Of a stretch of DNA of 64,000 nt, positions 27,923 to 37,050 are shown piece by piece. Under the pieces are notes generated by a model. That model searched no databases, was not told where the DNA came from, and saw nothing but the letters and a program-made list of their open reading frames with translations. Positions within the stretch are counted from its first letter, which is position 1; every line of letters begins with the position of its first letter. The stretch comes from JAPORY01 sp965215385. GTDB lineage: Bacteria; Pseudomonadota; Alphaproteobacteria; Rhodobacterales; Rhodobacteraceae. The position numbers were made by a program, and so were the translations under genes. Where the stretch lies: the NCBI GenBank assembly GCA_965215385.1, contig OZ244059.1, positions 434,001-498,000 of the forward strand. Direction: 5' to 3'.

Positions 27923-29041
27923 TTACAACCAAAAAGATGACCGCACGGTTGCTGGTCGGACCCCGTCGGGTGCTTCAACCTCTAACCGTGTATCGACCTC
28001 AGCAAACTCCGTTTCGACCATCGCAATCGCGACATTCGTGTCGAAGTCGGGTGACCAGGTCGCTGAAGTCACCTTCCCCGCATATTTCCCCTGAAATTTG
28101 ATGAACCACGGTCGGTCACACCCCGGCACCACCGGAGCGGGAATTGCAAGCGGCCGAATTTGTCGTGACGGGCCGCTCAATGACTCCTCAACAAGGGCAT
28201 CATACCCCAAACATGGAACTTTTGAAGAAAGGTTACAATATTTTCCTAATCCACCCTCAAGCGGAGAATTTTTGTTGCTAATGTCATTACCATAACTCAA
28301 CAAGCCACCTTCAATTCGTTCGATTAGATTTGGACAACCGACCCGCACATTTAGGCTCTTGCCTGCTTCAAGTAACGCGTTCCACAGTGGCATCGCAATA
28401 TCGACGCCCGGCACGAACACTTCAAAACCTCCCTGCTTAGAATACCCTGATCGCGAAATGACAATCGGGATATCAAGAAAGGAAAAAGTCTGAAAGCGAA
28501 AAAACTTCACCGCATGTATGTTCTCTCCGAAAACATGTTCCATCAATGCGTCTGCCTTTGGTCCTTGGACCGCAAGGGGGGCGATTTCGGGTTCGTATAC
28601 CCTCGCTTGCAAGTTGCGACCGACGGCGAGTCCTTTGACCCAGAGTAGGAGGTCGCTGTCAGCAAACGACAACCACCAATGATTATCCGAATGTTTTAAT
28701 GCTACCGGATCATTGAGTATTTTTCCCTGTTCATCAACTATTGGAGTATAACAGCATTGTTGCGGCGCGATCCGACTCAAATCTCTAGGCGTTAGGAGTT
28801 GAACGAGATGGGTGGCATCCTTGCCCTGCACCGCCACCTGCCGTTGGCACGAAACGTCCCAAATTTGTACACATGATTTCAGGTGCCGATAATCTTCAAT
28901 CAAACTACGAAAAACCGTTGCTAGAAGCGTGTGATTGTACACGGTATAGCCTTTGACCCCCGCAGCGTGGACACCCTTTGAAAACGGCGTTCTCCGTAGG
29001 CGCCCGGACATCGTTAATGCAATATCGTTTGCCACAATCAA
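27923..29041 (-). CDS. dmdA: Dimethylsulfoniopropionate demethylase DmdA
   Basis: DmdA moves a methyl group from DMSP to tetrahydrofolate, giving methylmercaptopropionate. The protein is a GcvT-fold enzyme and shows the DmdA-specific run VYNHTLLATVFRSLIEDYRH, then VQIWDVSCQRQV, LTPRDLSRI, ADSDLLLWVKGLA, SRSGYSKQGGFEVFVPG and NLIERIEGGLLSYGND. These separate it from aminomethyltransferases and sarcosine or dimethylglycine enzymes. The start is unclear: a TTG at 29,041, a GTG at 29,035 or an ATG at 29,011 (MSGRLRRTPF) are possible. It is followed directly by acuI. The call rests on recall of DmdA sequences, with high confidence. Confidence 0.92.
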   Translation of the reverse strand: MIVANDIALTMSGRLRRTPFSKGVHAAGVKGYTVYNHTLLATVFRSLIEDYRHLKSCVQIWDVSCQRQVAVQGKDATHLVQLLTPRDLSRIAPQQCCYTPIVDEQGKILNDPVALKHSDNHWWLSFADSDLLLWVKGLAVGRNLQARVYEPEIAPLAVQGPKADALMEHVFGENIHAVKFFRFQTFSFLDIPIVISRSGYSKQGGFEVFVPGVDIAMPLWNALLEAGKSLNVRVGCPNLIERIEGGLLSYGNDISNKNSPLEGGLGKYCNLSSKVPCLGYDALVEESLSGPSRQIRPLAIPAPVVPGCDRPWFIKFQGKYAGKVTSATWSPDFDTNVAIAMVETEFAEVDTRLEVEAPDGVRPATVRSSFWL

Positions 29042-29587
29042 TCAGATTTCTGACAGTTTTACCGCGAGCGTCGAAACTAAAGGTTTCTCAAACTCTGCTG
29101 CAATCATAATCATGACGCAGTTGCTCGCGATTGTCTTGGAGCAATTTTGTCGATGCCACAGTCTCGGCATGGCTTCGCCGACCCTATAATCTATTGCGGC
29201 GGGACGCATTGCGATGGAGGGAATCGACACTTCTAAACTCCTCAAACTCTAACATTTATTTTTCATTCTTCTATTCGGGGTTAAGGCACGAACGTAACTG
29301 GGTTTGAAATTAGAGCTTTGCGCCCTGTTTGTGAGATCTTACATATCGTTCGACATTCACCAGCCCTTCCACAGTCGCCCAGTAACAATACACCTCATTC
29401 AACCAAAACTATAATCCCTTTCGTGACGACTCGGATCGTGTGCAGAACCGTCAACATTTAAGCGGTTGGTGCATCCCGTCTTGCCGTTCATCGACAAGAA
29501 CGATATGACACCGTCATTCGAGAGTCTTGCCGCCAGTCGTAATTCGTGGTGGAGTGAGAAGGTAGATCACCTAGTTACTGCTCCTCG
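29042..29587. other. Gap between dmdA and the DUF1326 gene
   Basis: Nearly 550 bp with no believable reading frame. It must hold the dmdA promoter on the minus strand and the end of the DUF1326 transcript. No hairpin with a T run was found. Confidence 0.4.
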
Positions 29588-30310
29588 CTAAACGCGGTTC
29601 GGGCCTCGCCAATGTATCGGAATAATATCACCTGATTTGCCCTCGAAATCCCAGACCCGACCGTAGTCACGAACTTTCGACTTCAAGCCAACTGCGGGAT
29701 AAATTACCGGACCCATCCAATATTGCGTATTCTGCATTGAAACGGGCACCGACGGATCTTTTCCCGGTATCATCTCTATCTCGCCGTTAATTTTATTTCC
29801 GACCGTGATTCGTCGCCGTCGCCCGTCTCTCGCGATAATGACGCGCTCCCGTTCCGCACCAAGAATCTCGGAAACAAGATAACTGAAAACGCCGGTATTG
29901 CCGCCAGCAGTGCCTGATAGGATTTGTAGTAATCCGTTATACGCTTTGCCGCTTGACCTATCGTCAATGTAGGCCGCAACTTTCCAGTTCCCCTCGGCCA
30001 TTCGACCCGGTATGTCAATCAAAAGCGCAACGTTTAAGTTAGAGAGACTCTCTCCTTCGTAATGTCCGGTATCAATCTGCAGGGCGAACCACGTTTGACA
30101 GTAGCCGTAGGTGGGCGGATGGCGACCTAGTGAGATTCCGCACGGACAGACCACTTCACAAGAACAATTCATGAATAATTCACCCTCGATCTCCCAATCC
30201 CGTGGGGTGATTCGTCTCCGGCTCGGATTGTTGACGCGGCTATCAATCCGTTGACTTATTGGTAAGCGATCTGAGTGTAGTTTTCGTCTCAACGCCACAC
30301 TATCCTCCAA
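29588..30310 (-). CDS. DUF1326 domain-containing protein
   Basis: A 240-residue protein of the DUF1326 family. The diagnostic start is WEIEGELFMNCSCEVVCPCG, with the CSC and CPC cysteines that suggest metal binding, followed by GYCQTWFALQIDTGHYEG and the beta-rich remainder. The first 35 residues are unlike the family and the real start may be further in. It overlaps the DUF2182 gene by 11 bp on the same strand. These two families are commonly encoded together; the shared function is unknown, perhaps metal handling. Confidence 0.85.
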   Translation of the reverse strand: MEDSVALRRKLHSDRLPISQRIDSRVNNPSRRRITPRDWEIEGELFMNCSCEVVCPCGISLGRHPPTYGYCQTWFALQIDTGHYEGESLSNLNVALLIDIPGRMAEGNWKVAAYIDDRSSGKAYNGLLQILSGTAGGNTGVFSYLVSEILGAERERVIIARDGRRRRITVGNKINGEIEMIPGKDPSVPVSMQNTQYWMGPVIYPAVGLKSKVRDYGRVWDFEGKSGDIIPIHWRGPNRV

Positions 30311-31154
30311 TGATTTCGGGTTGCAAAAGGATTACGGCTCCAAAAAGTATCAAGGCAATCCCCACTGGCTTTGATACTAATCTTCCGACCTGTGGTAGCT
30401 TCTCAAGCACCATGAAGACTGTTGCTACTCCCATCCAAAGTAGATTCATCATCCCGCCGGCAAAACCGAGCAGCATGATTCCCCAGCAACAAAAAACGCA
30501 AAAGACCCCTAACGATAAACCCATGCGCAATCCACCAAAAAAACCGGTTTTCCAATTCGCTAGAAAGTACAGCAGCGGTGCGATACAGATCCCGCGACAG
30601 ATTTCTTTTACCCGCGTGAACTGGTAACTCCCAACCACAACCAATAAAGCCGCAGTGGTAGCCGGTGAAGTCGCAACCCCAAAAATATCAACAATATCGG
30701 CAGACACGAGCAACAATTGTAACCCGGCGATCACTATCGCGAAGATTATCCAATCAAGGAAGTAGCCGCAAAGGACGCCGAGCCATCCTCGCCGCGAACC
30801 ATCGGCACTACTAATGAGACGCTCATATGTAGTCAGTATTGGTACTAAGACAGGCAACATCATCGCCGCCATCATGATTGCCCACATTCCGAACAAGGGC
30901 AGATAGTTGGCCATCGGCATGTGCGCCGTCAGGTTAGAGTCCATAGCGGCCATCATCTCAGCACTAGCACTACGCCGACCTAAAAGGTTCAAACCCATCG
31001 CTTTCGTCGCAAGAAATAACCAAGTCCAGGCCGATAGAATCGCTAGGAAGTAAATTATCCACCAGACACCGCTCAAGTACCAAGACTCAGCTGATTTTTT
31101 TTTGTGAAGGTGCTGCCCTGACGGATCCAACGCCCTATTCCCAGTGCTGCGCAT
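30300..31154 (-). CDS. DUF2182 integral membrane protein
   Basis: A 284-residue membrane protein with about seven hydrophobic segments, beginning with WWIIYFLAILSAWTWLFLA near residue 31. The family signature is the Met-rich FGMWAIMMAAMMLPVLVPIL, thought to bind metal, and a Cys-containing VFCVFCCWGIMLLGFAGGMM. DUF2182 proteins are predicted metal-binding inner-membrane proteins. It is co-transcribed with DUF1326, whose start it overlaps. No experimentally known role is claimed. Confidence 0.88.
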   Translation of the reverse strand: MRSTGNRALDPSGQHLHKKKSAESWYLSGVWWIIYFLAILSAWTWLFLATKAMGLNLLGRRSASAEMMAAMDSNLTAHMPMANYLPLFGMWAIMMAAMMLPVLVPILTTYERLISSADGSRRGWLGVLCGYFLDWIIFAIVIAGLQLLLVSADIVDIFGVATSPATTAALLVVVGSYQFTRVKEICRGICIAPLLYFLANWKTGFFGGLRMGLSLGVFCVFCCWGIMLLGFAGGMMNLLWMGVATVFMVLEKLPQVGRLVSKPVGIALILFGAVILLQPEIIGG

Positions 31155-31785
31155 ACCACTCGGTTTTTGACTTCATTCCGTGAATACCCGATCGCGCTAA
31201 CGACAATGGTTCATCCACTTTGAGTTGCTATTTCAGACTTCCCCTTACTCACCGACTTGCAAGGTCACAAGTGCGAGTTGCCACTAGCAGTTGCACCAGA
31301 GCCTGACTTGCCGCTCAAAGGCTTGACCCTCTTGCGTCAAGACGTGCTGGCATTGACATGTCTGTGTCCTCAGTTTTCGGACTCACCCGGTGCGCATCCG
31401 CGCTTTTATGAGCAAGGTCGTCACATTGGATCGCAAGTAACGGGATTTCCTTGCTGAACGGTAATGCGTCGAATCGCCTACTTCAATCGCGCTTTATCGG
31501 CCTTGCGTCGATCGTAGGTGGTCCGACACAACACGTACTCGCTTCCGACTGCTAAACGGCGTTCCTCAGATTTTTCAACACGAATAATTTGACTTGCAAC
31601 AATGAATTTTACCTGAGTGCAAAGATGTGCACTGAGAGTTTGCAGGGTTTGGCAAAGTACCGCATAAGTGTTTTTGGGTATTCATCAAGCAAAAATCTTG
31701 CCTACATGCGGATAGACAAATTTATTTGTCATCGAGAGCCTTTACAGCAAAGGCACAACATTAAATGTCAATGGGGAGGACCTTC
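31155..31785. other. Gap upstream of the TRAP operon
   Basis: About 630 bp with only short frames in both strands. It probably holds divergent promoters for the TRAP operon and the DUF2182/DUF1326 pair. No regulator gene is present here. Confidence 0.4.
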
Positions 31786-32841
31786 ATGACACTTCGTATT
31801 CGAACCCTTGCCGCAGCGACTGCCGCAACGCTTTCGCTAGGAGTTGCAACAAATGCGCAAGAAACTTTTGAGATGACCTCGGCATTCGGGAAGAATCTTC
31901 CAATTCTCGGAACCGCTGCAATAACCTTCGTCGATAAGATTAACGCAATTTCGACGTCCGTTGAATTTGAACATTTCGACCCAGGCGAACTCGTCCCGGC
32001 GCTTGAGGCACTTGATGCCGTTTCGAATGGCTCCGTCGATGCTTCATACGCGACTTCGGGATACTGGCAGGGAAAGCTTACCGCGGCTTCCCTGTTTGCT
32101 GCTGTCCCATTTGGACCTGAGGCCGGGGAATTTCTCGCTTGGATGATGTATGATGATGGCCTCGACCTGATGCAGCGCATGTATGATGATGCCGGCTACA
32201 ACGTACATACGATTCCCTGTGGAATTATCGCGCCCGAAACCTCTGGCTGGTTCAAGAACGAGATCAACTCTATTTCCGATCTCGAAGGTTTGAACATGCG
32301 TTTCTTTGGTCTCGGTGCCAAAGTGATGGAAAAGCTGGGGGTCTCGACTTCGCTGCTTGCTGGGGGTGATATTTTTCCTGCGCTTGAGCGTGGCGCAATC
32401 GACGCAACAGAATTTTCAATGCCGCGAATTGATGCCCGTCTTGGCTTTTACAACATCGCCAAGTACAATTATTTCCCTGGGTGGCACCAGCCCGCAACGT
32501 TGTTTGAGCTCTTGATCAATCAGGATCGCTGGGATGCGCTTGACGAAACCTCGCAAAAACAAATTGAGGTTGCCTGCATGGCCAACATCACGGACAACTA
32601 TGCTGAGGGTGAGGGCACTAACTTTGGGGCAATGAAGGAAAACGTTGAAGAGAACGGTGTTACCATCAAACAATGGTCACCAGAGATGCTCAATGCTTTT
32701 GAGTCTGCATGGAATGAAGTCGCTGTTGAACTGGCGACGTCCGATGCTTTCTTCAAAGAAGTGTGGGACGATCTGCAAGAGTTTCGTGCCAACTACAAGG
32801 TGTGGAACGATAACATCTATCTGCCGCGCCCAAGAAACTAA
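31786..32841 (+). CDS. TRAP transporter substrate-binding protein, keto-acid (TakP) type
   Basis: This periplasmic receptor captures the substrate for a sodium-driven TRAP transporter. A signal peptide (TLRIRTLAAATAATLSLGVA, cleaved about NAQ) precedes the mature protein. The TakP/DctP hallmarks are YATSGYWQGKL, AVPFGPEAGEFLAWM, LNMRFFGLGAKVMEKLG, LLAGGDIFPALERGAIDATE and NYFPGWHQPATLFELLIN. These place it near receptors for 2-oxo acids, but the ligand is not proven. I chose ATG 31,786 because GGGGAGGA lies just before; an earlier in-frame ATG would include this site. It heads the P-Q-M operon. Confidence 0.92.
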   Translation: MTLRIRTLAAATAATLSLGVATNAQETFEMTSAFGKNLPILGTAAITFVDKINAISTSVEFEHFDPGELVPALEALDAVSNGSVDASYATSGYWQGKLTAASLFAAVPFGPEAGEFLAWMMYDDGLDLMQRMYDDAGYNVHTIPCGIIAPETSGWFKNEINSISDLEGLNMRFFGLGAKVMEKLGVSTSLLAGGDIFPALERGAIDATEFSMPRIDARLGFYNIAKYNYFPGWHQPATLFELLINQDRWDALDETSQKQIEVACMANITDNYAEGEGTNFGAMKENVEENGVTIKQWSPEMLNAFESAWNEVAVELATSDAFFKEVWDDLQEFRANYKVWNDNIYLPRPRN

Positions 32842-32880
32842 TTTTCATAGTTTATTCCCGTCTTTTGACGTGTTAAGGAT

Positions 32881-32916
32881 CAAGAGGAGGCGTTCGAAAG
32901 TGAACGCCTCCTCTTG
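32881..32916 (+). promoter_or_regulatory. Perfect intercistronic hairpin between TRAP P and Q genes
   Basis: CAAGAGGAGGCGTTC (32,881-32,895) is an exact reverse complement of 32,902-32,916, with the six-base loop GAAAGT, giving a 15-bp stem 40 bp after the P-gene stop. No T run follows, so a simple intrinsic terminator is unlikely. Such stems between receptor and permease genes usually protect the upstream mRNA and raise receptor over permease output; that role is inferred. Confidence 0.75.
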
Positions 32917-32987
32917 CGGTTGTTTGTCGAAATGTCAGCGTGGAGATGTTCACGCTGAATTACTAGCAAAGCTATGACGGTTAGGCC

Positions 32988-33821
32988 ATGGTAACAGAAT
33001 CCCCCGAAGCAATTGTCGCAATCTCCGACCCGAGTGAGGTTGATAAGCAACATCACAATCCGGGGGATCGTATTTCAGCTTGGATTGGCAATATGTTTGC
33101 GTGGATATTCCCCATTCTGATGGTGGCAATCTGCACGCAAGTTGTACTTCGAACCCTTGGCCGCTCTGAAATTGGCCCTGGCAATCAGGCCTGGCTTGAT
33201 GACTTTCAATGGTGGCTTTACGGGGCTGCGGTTCTCGTTGGCATCGCCTATGCCATCACGACTAACAGCCATGTGCGGGTTGACATCGTTTATGATAATT
33301 TTTCCCGCGAAAAGAAGAGCCGAATTGATGCCGTCGCCCTAACTTGGTTCATGCTACCCTTCGTGATCCTGTGCTGGGATGTAACGCTTGATTACGCCAT
33401 CACCTCAGTGGTCGCCGATGAAGGCTCCGATAGTCCCAACGGCCTTCACAACCTTTGGTTACTGAAGCTATTTATGAACTTCAGTTTCCTGTTAATGGCA
33501 TTTGCGACTTGGTCGGCCTATATACGATGCCTCAAACGCATCACCTACCCCCATTTGTGGAAGCAGCTGTTATTCGCGTTTCCCTCGACGATGTTCGCGA
33601 TAAATCTCGCACTATACTACTCAATTTGGTGGTTTTTATACCTTACGCGTGCAGACGGCGTTGAGTCTCGAGAGATTGGTAGAAATCCTATCTTTGGCAA
33701 GGGCGAGATCATCGTTTGGGATATAAAATATACCATCATTCTCAGTTTAGTTGCGACAATATTAGTTATTGGAATCGCAAGACTGTGTGCTCGCAAAAAC
33801 GCCATTGAAGTGGCAAACTAA
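32988..33821 (+). CDS. TRAP transporter small permease (DctQ-type)
   Basis: The 277-residue inner-membrane subunit connects receptor and large permease. Four hydrophobic segments typical of the Q subunit are seen (MFAWIFPILMVAICTQVVLR; WWLYGAAVLVGIAYAI, then NSHVRVDIVY; LTWFMLPFVILCWDV; LFMNFSFLLMAFATWSAYI). The C-terminal 90 residues add further hydrophobic segments beyond the usual 160-200 residues; such long Q subunits occur with TakP-type systems. It starts at ATG 32,988 and ends 12 bp before the large permease. Confidence 0.88.
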   Translation: MVTESPEAIVAISDPSEVDKQHHNPGDRISAWIGNMFAWIFPILMVAICTQVVLRTLGRSEIGPGNQAWLDDFQWWLYGAAVLVGIAYAITTNSHVRVDIVYDNFSREKKSRIDAVALTWFMLPFVILCWDVTLDYAITSVVADEGSDSPNGLHNLWLLKLFMNFSFLLMAFATWSAYIRCLKRITYPHLWKQLLFAFPSTMFAINLALYYSIWWFLYLTRADGVESREIGRNPIFGKGEIIVWDIKYTIILSLVATILVIGIARLCARKNAIEVAN

Positions 33822-33833
33822 GGGGAACGACGC

Positions 33834-35276
33834 GTGCTTAGTTTCTTTGGCCAGTTCCTAACCTTGAACGAAATCGCCGTTTTGGCGATGTTTCTAACGT
33901 TTGTCTACATGCTGTTCAGGGGCATTCCCGTTGCTGTTTCTTTGGTCGGTGTGAGCCTCATTTTTGTCCTCATCGCAGAATTTTTTCTCGATCCGTTCCG
34001 TGGTTACTTTAGGGACATAATCGAGTTTGATCGAACGGGAATCGCGTATCAGCGATTGCAAGCGGTTTCGGGCAGGTTGTTTGGCAACATTGTCAAGAAT
34101 CCGGTGCTGGTGGCACTACCAATGTTCATCTTTATGGGCTTGATGTTAGATCAGTCTGGCGTTGCCCAGCGGATGATGCAGTCAATGCAAAAACTCTTCG
34201 GCGGGTTACGGGGTGGCTTGTCCCTTACCGTTATGTTGATCGGGATTATCCTTGCGGCCTCAACTGGCGTTATTGGCGCATCGGTAACCCTTCTCGGCCT
34301 CATGGCGTTGCCAGCAATGATGCAGCAAAATTACTCAAAGCCGATTGCGACCGGGACCATTGCCAGTGCTGGCACGCTTGGCATATTAATTCCGCCCTCC
34401 ATTATGTTGGTTATCATGTCAGACCAACTTGCGATCTCTCTTGGCGATCTATTTATGGGTGCCCTCTTTCCGGGATTAATTCTGGGTGGATTGTATATTT
34501 GCTTCATCATCATCTACGGAATTGTCAATCCAAGTGCGATGCCAGCACCGGAACGCATTGAAGCCGTTGGCTGGAATGAAGTTCGGGAGGTTTTGCTTGC
34601 GGTCGTCCCGCCAATGTTTCTGATTCTACTTGTTCTGGGCTCTATTTTTGCAGGTTTTGCGACCCCGACCGAGGCTTCGGGTTTAGGGGCGATGGGTGCT
34701 ACAGTCCTTGCTCTAGCAAATAGAAGGTTGAGTTGGGCAGTCTTACGCGACGTTAGCCGCTCAACTTTAAACACATCTGGCTATATCGTTGGAATTTTCT
34801 TAGCGGCAAACTTTTTTGCCTTCGTTCTTCGTCGCTATGGTGGTGATGAGATCGTGCAGCATTTAGTCCTCTCCGCTTTTGAGGATCCCTACATGACCGT
34901 GGCCTTCATCTTATTTATCGTATTTCTTCTCGGTTTCTTGCTCGATTGGATTGAAATCACCATTATTATCATGCCGTTAATGCTGCCGATTATATTGGCG
35001 CTTGACTTAGCGATACCAGGATTTGATCAGGTGCGTGATCCTTCGGTGGTTTGGTTTGCGATACTAGTTGCAGTGACATTGCAGACGTCGTTTTTGACCC
35101 CACCTGTGGGATTCGCGCTATTTTATCTCAAGGGTGTCTGCCCTGCTTCCGTCTCATTGTCGCACATCTATAAGGGAATAATTCCCTTCGTTGTCTTGCA
35201 GCTTCTAGGCTTGTTTATCGTCTTCGAGTTTCCGGCACTCACGACTTGGCTGCCTTCGGTCGCCTACAGCCAATAA
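33834..35276 (+). CDS. TRAP transporter large permease (DctM-type)
   Basis: The 480-residue M subunit forms the sodium-coupled transport channel. It has about a dozen hydrophobic segments; typical runs are ALPMFIFMGLMLDQSGVAQR, LTVMLIGIILAASTGVIGAS, GTIASAGTLGILIPPSIMLV and FATPTEASGLGAMGATVLAL. Translation starts at a GTG after AAGGGGA. With the preceding two genes this completes a P-Q-M transporter. No regulator or catabolic gene is adjacent, so the physiological substrate is inferred only from the receptor family. Confidence 0.93.
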   Translation: MLSFFGQFLTLNEIAVLAMFLTFVYMLFRGIPVAVSLVGVSLIFVLIAEFFLDPFRGYFRDIIEFDRTGIAYQRLQAVSGRLFGNIVKNPVLVALPMFIFMGLMLDQSGVAQRMMQSMQKLFGGLRGGLSLTVMLIGIILAASTGVIGASVTLLGLMALPAMMQQNYSKPIATGTIASAGTLGILIPPSIMLVIMSDQLAISLGDLFMGALFPGLILGGLYICFIIIYGIVNPSAMPAPERIEAVGWNEVREVLLAVVPPMFLILLVLGSIFAGFATPTEASGLGAMGATVLALANRRLSWAVLRDVSRSTLNTSGYIVGIFLAANFFAFVLRRYGGDEIVQHLVLSAFEDPYMTVAFILFIVFLLGFLLDWIEITIIIMPLMLPIILALDLAIPGFDQVRDPSVVWFAILVAVTLQTSFLTPPVGFALFYLKGVCPASVSLSHIYKGIIPFVVLQLLGLFIVFEFPALTTWLPSVAYSQ

Positions 35277-35989
35277 CAGCGGTGTCCACTGCTCGCGCAG
35301 ATTTCTATAGAAGACTACATAATGTAAGGTCGAACTGATTTCGAAAGTGTTTGGGAAATTTGGAACGGTCGATAATCTCATGATAACGACGTTGAGCATT
35401 CCTCGCGAATCGCCATAGTTCCAAGTTTTTTGGACTGTGGAATATTCTCTTACAGCAGTGTGCTACAATTCACCAACTGCTCGATTCTGCAAGCGAAAAA
35501 CCTTACCCTGCTTACTCTTCCTGAAAAATGCCGCCCTTATCGTATCTGATGACGACAGCGTTACCAACGTTCTGCTTGATGTATTGGTGTTGTCCCGAAT
35601 CGAAATTTAAATAACGGTGACCGGATTATACCCCAAAGCTGCCACGGATGTCAGATCGCTTGAGCTTCGGTATCAGTGGGTCGCTTTATGTTTGGTTTCA
35701 AGAAACTGGACGTGTTGATTGCCGCGATGCAGTCTCCATAATCACGGATGAGGCGGAGTATGGAGGCCTCGCACTTTCTGGGCCGTTCATTAAGATTATG
35801 GGCACCAGATTTGCGACTTTGCCTCGCTTGTCGACGGTCTCAGTGACGCACACCTTACCTGCTTTTGCGAATCGTCCGACACAATTCATGCGTGGCAAGA
35901 TTTTCTTCTTCCGACGGAAGTCTTGCGATGTTATCAATCACTTTGTGGCACTGGCCTATATGTTGCTCTCTGAAAGAGTCATGGAGATA
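35277..35989. other. Gap after the TRAP operon with a degraded open frame
   Basis: No clear gene. A plus-strand frame (35,648-36,022) reads RFATLPRLSTVSVTHTLPAF ANRPTQF and the minus strand of the same stretch reads GKVCVTETVDKRGKVANLV; one of them may be the antisense of an old transposase, which is typical of decaying IS DNA. Neither can be assigned. The IS30 repeat block begins at 35,990, inside the end of this frame. Confidence 0.35.
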
Positions 35990-36181
35990 ATTCACCGATT
36001 CAACACTGAGGTGCAACAATAGGCATTTTTTTCACCCGCCTTTAGTGTTCTTCTGAACTGGTGAGCAGACGCCGGGGTTATCAAGAATGGTTCGCTGTGT
36101 TGTCAGTGGTCAACAGCGGTCGCAATCTCTAACCAGGACTTTAGATCAGTCTCCGGTCAAGCGCAAGTACAGTGAAATCCG

Positions 36182-37050
36182 GCTAGTGGGTCAGTTTGCA
36201 ATTCACCCTTGCCATCGGACATCAAAAGGTGTAGACTGAAGACATCAACTCCATTGGAGGACTCATGATGAAACATTACCCCCCCCCCCCTGAAAACCTG
36301 ACAGCCCCTAGAGCCGCCCTCGCGGCCCTGACGCTGGCGATAATACTCGCCCTGCCATCGGCGGTAATGGCGCAGAACGCCTGCACACCTGGGACAGAAG
36401 AGCAGCGAAGGAAAGATGCGACTTGCACGGTATCCATCACCGGCAACATCAAGGGCTCCCATTTGAGCGGCTGCGGCGGCGACCACTTGCGCTGGCATCT
36501 GCGCCTGTCCTCCACCAATCCCGCCGTCGCCTTTAGAGACTTTGGCGGATCAACCGTCAGAATTGAATTAAAAACACAGCCAACCGCTGAATGGAACCAG
36601 CTGGAATGGCGGCGCGAAGGCGGCGCGTGGCAAAATCTCGCCCCGAGTCGAGAAGGCGGTTATGCTACGTTTGGAACCGGAGCCTTGGACCAAGACTTGA
36701 CCCTCGATGTCCGGCCCAAGGCCGGGGCCGTGATCAAGGGCTTTGGCGCGGGCATCGGCAGCGGCATGATGGCATTTTGGGTTGATGAAATTAGGTCCAA
36801 CCCCAAGCCGTATGCAGTCAGGAAAACCAGCACCACCGCCTTCTTCTCGAGTGGCGAGGGCTGCGGCCGCAGCCTGCCCTACGGCTATAACGAGCCGGAC
36901 GGCTATCTCTATGAGGACGGGGTGCGCATCCGCTGACCAAAAGGAGCCAGTTCCACAGGTCGCCCCTCGCCCGTGGGACCGGCTGGCTACGCCGGCAGGC
37001 ACGATCTTCGAGCCAAACCACCACCATGATTTTCAAACTGAGACAGTACC
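36182..37050 (+). mobile_element. 869-bp transposase-free cassette with terminal inverted repeats
   Basis: The left end GCTAGTGGGTCAGTTTGCAA and the reverse complement of the right end, GGTACTGTCTCAGTTTGAAA, match at 17 of 23 positions over 36,182-36,204 and 37,028-37,050. AAATCCG lies directly outside the left end and AAATCTG one base outside the right, an imperfect 7-bp duplication. Copy A of the surrounding block has one uninterrupted site (11,132-11,138). The only gene inside is the exported protein at 36,265. No transposase is present, so it would need one supplied elsewhere. The pattern is that of a mobile insertion cassette. Confidence 0.75.
36265..36936 (+). CDS. Small exported protein with a 12-C contingency tract
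   Basis: The 223-residue product starts MMKHYPPPPENL, where the four Pro codons come from a run of 12 C (36,279-36,290). A signal peptide follows (ALAALTLAIILALPSAVMAQ, cleaved near AQN). The mature part has paired Cys (NACTPG, ATCTVS, GCGGDH, EGCGRS) and a beta-rich middle; no known domain is recognised. GGAGG stands 5 bases before the start. With 11 or 13 C the frame ends in a TGA within a few codons, so only one of three frames is productive. The codon usage and GC content are higher than those of the neighbouring core genes, suggesting transfer. Surface or secreted location is inferred. Confidence 0.75.
   Translation: MMKHYPPPPENLTAPRAALAALTLAIILALPSAVMAQNACTPGTEEQRRKDATCTVSITGNIKGSHLSGCGGDHLRWHLRLSSTNPAVAFRDFGGSTVRIELKTQPTAEWNQLEWRREGGAWQNLAPSREGGYATFGTGALDQDLTLDVRPKAGAVIKGFGAGIGSGMMAFWVDEIRSNPKPYAVRKTSTTAFFSSGEGCGRSLPYGYNEPDGYLYEDGVRIR

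Noticed and set aside
35648..36022. Plus-strand frame of 124 codons before the cassette
   Set aside because: Not recognised; its end lies inside the repeat block, and either strand could be antisense transposon debris.
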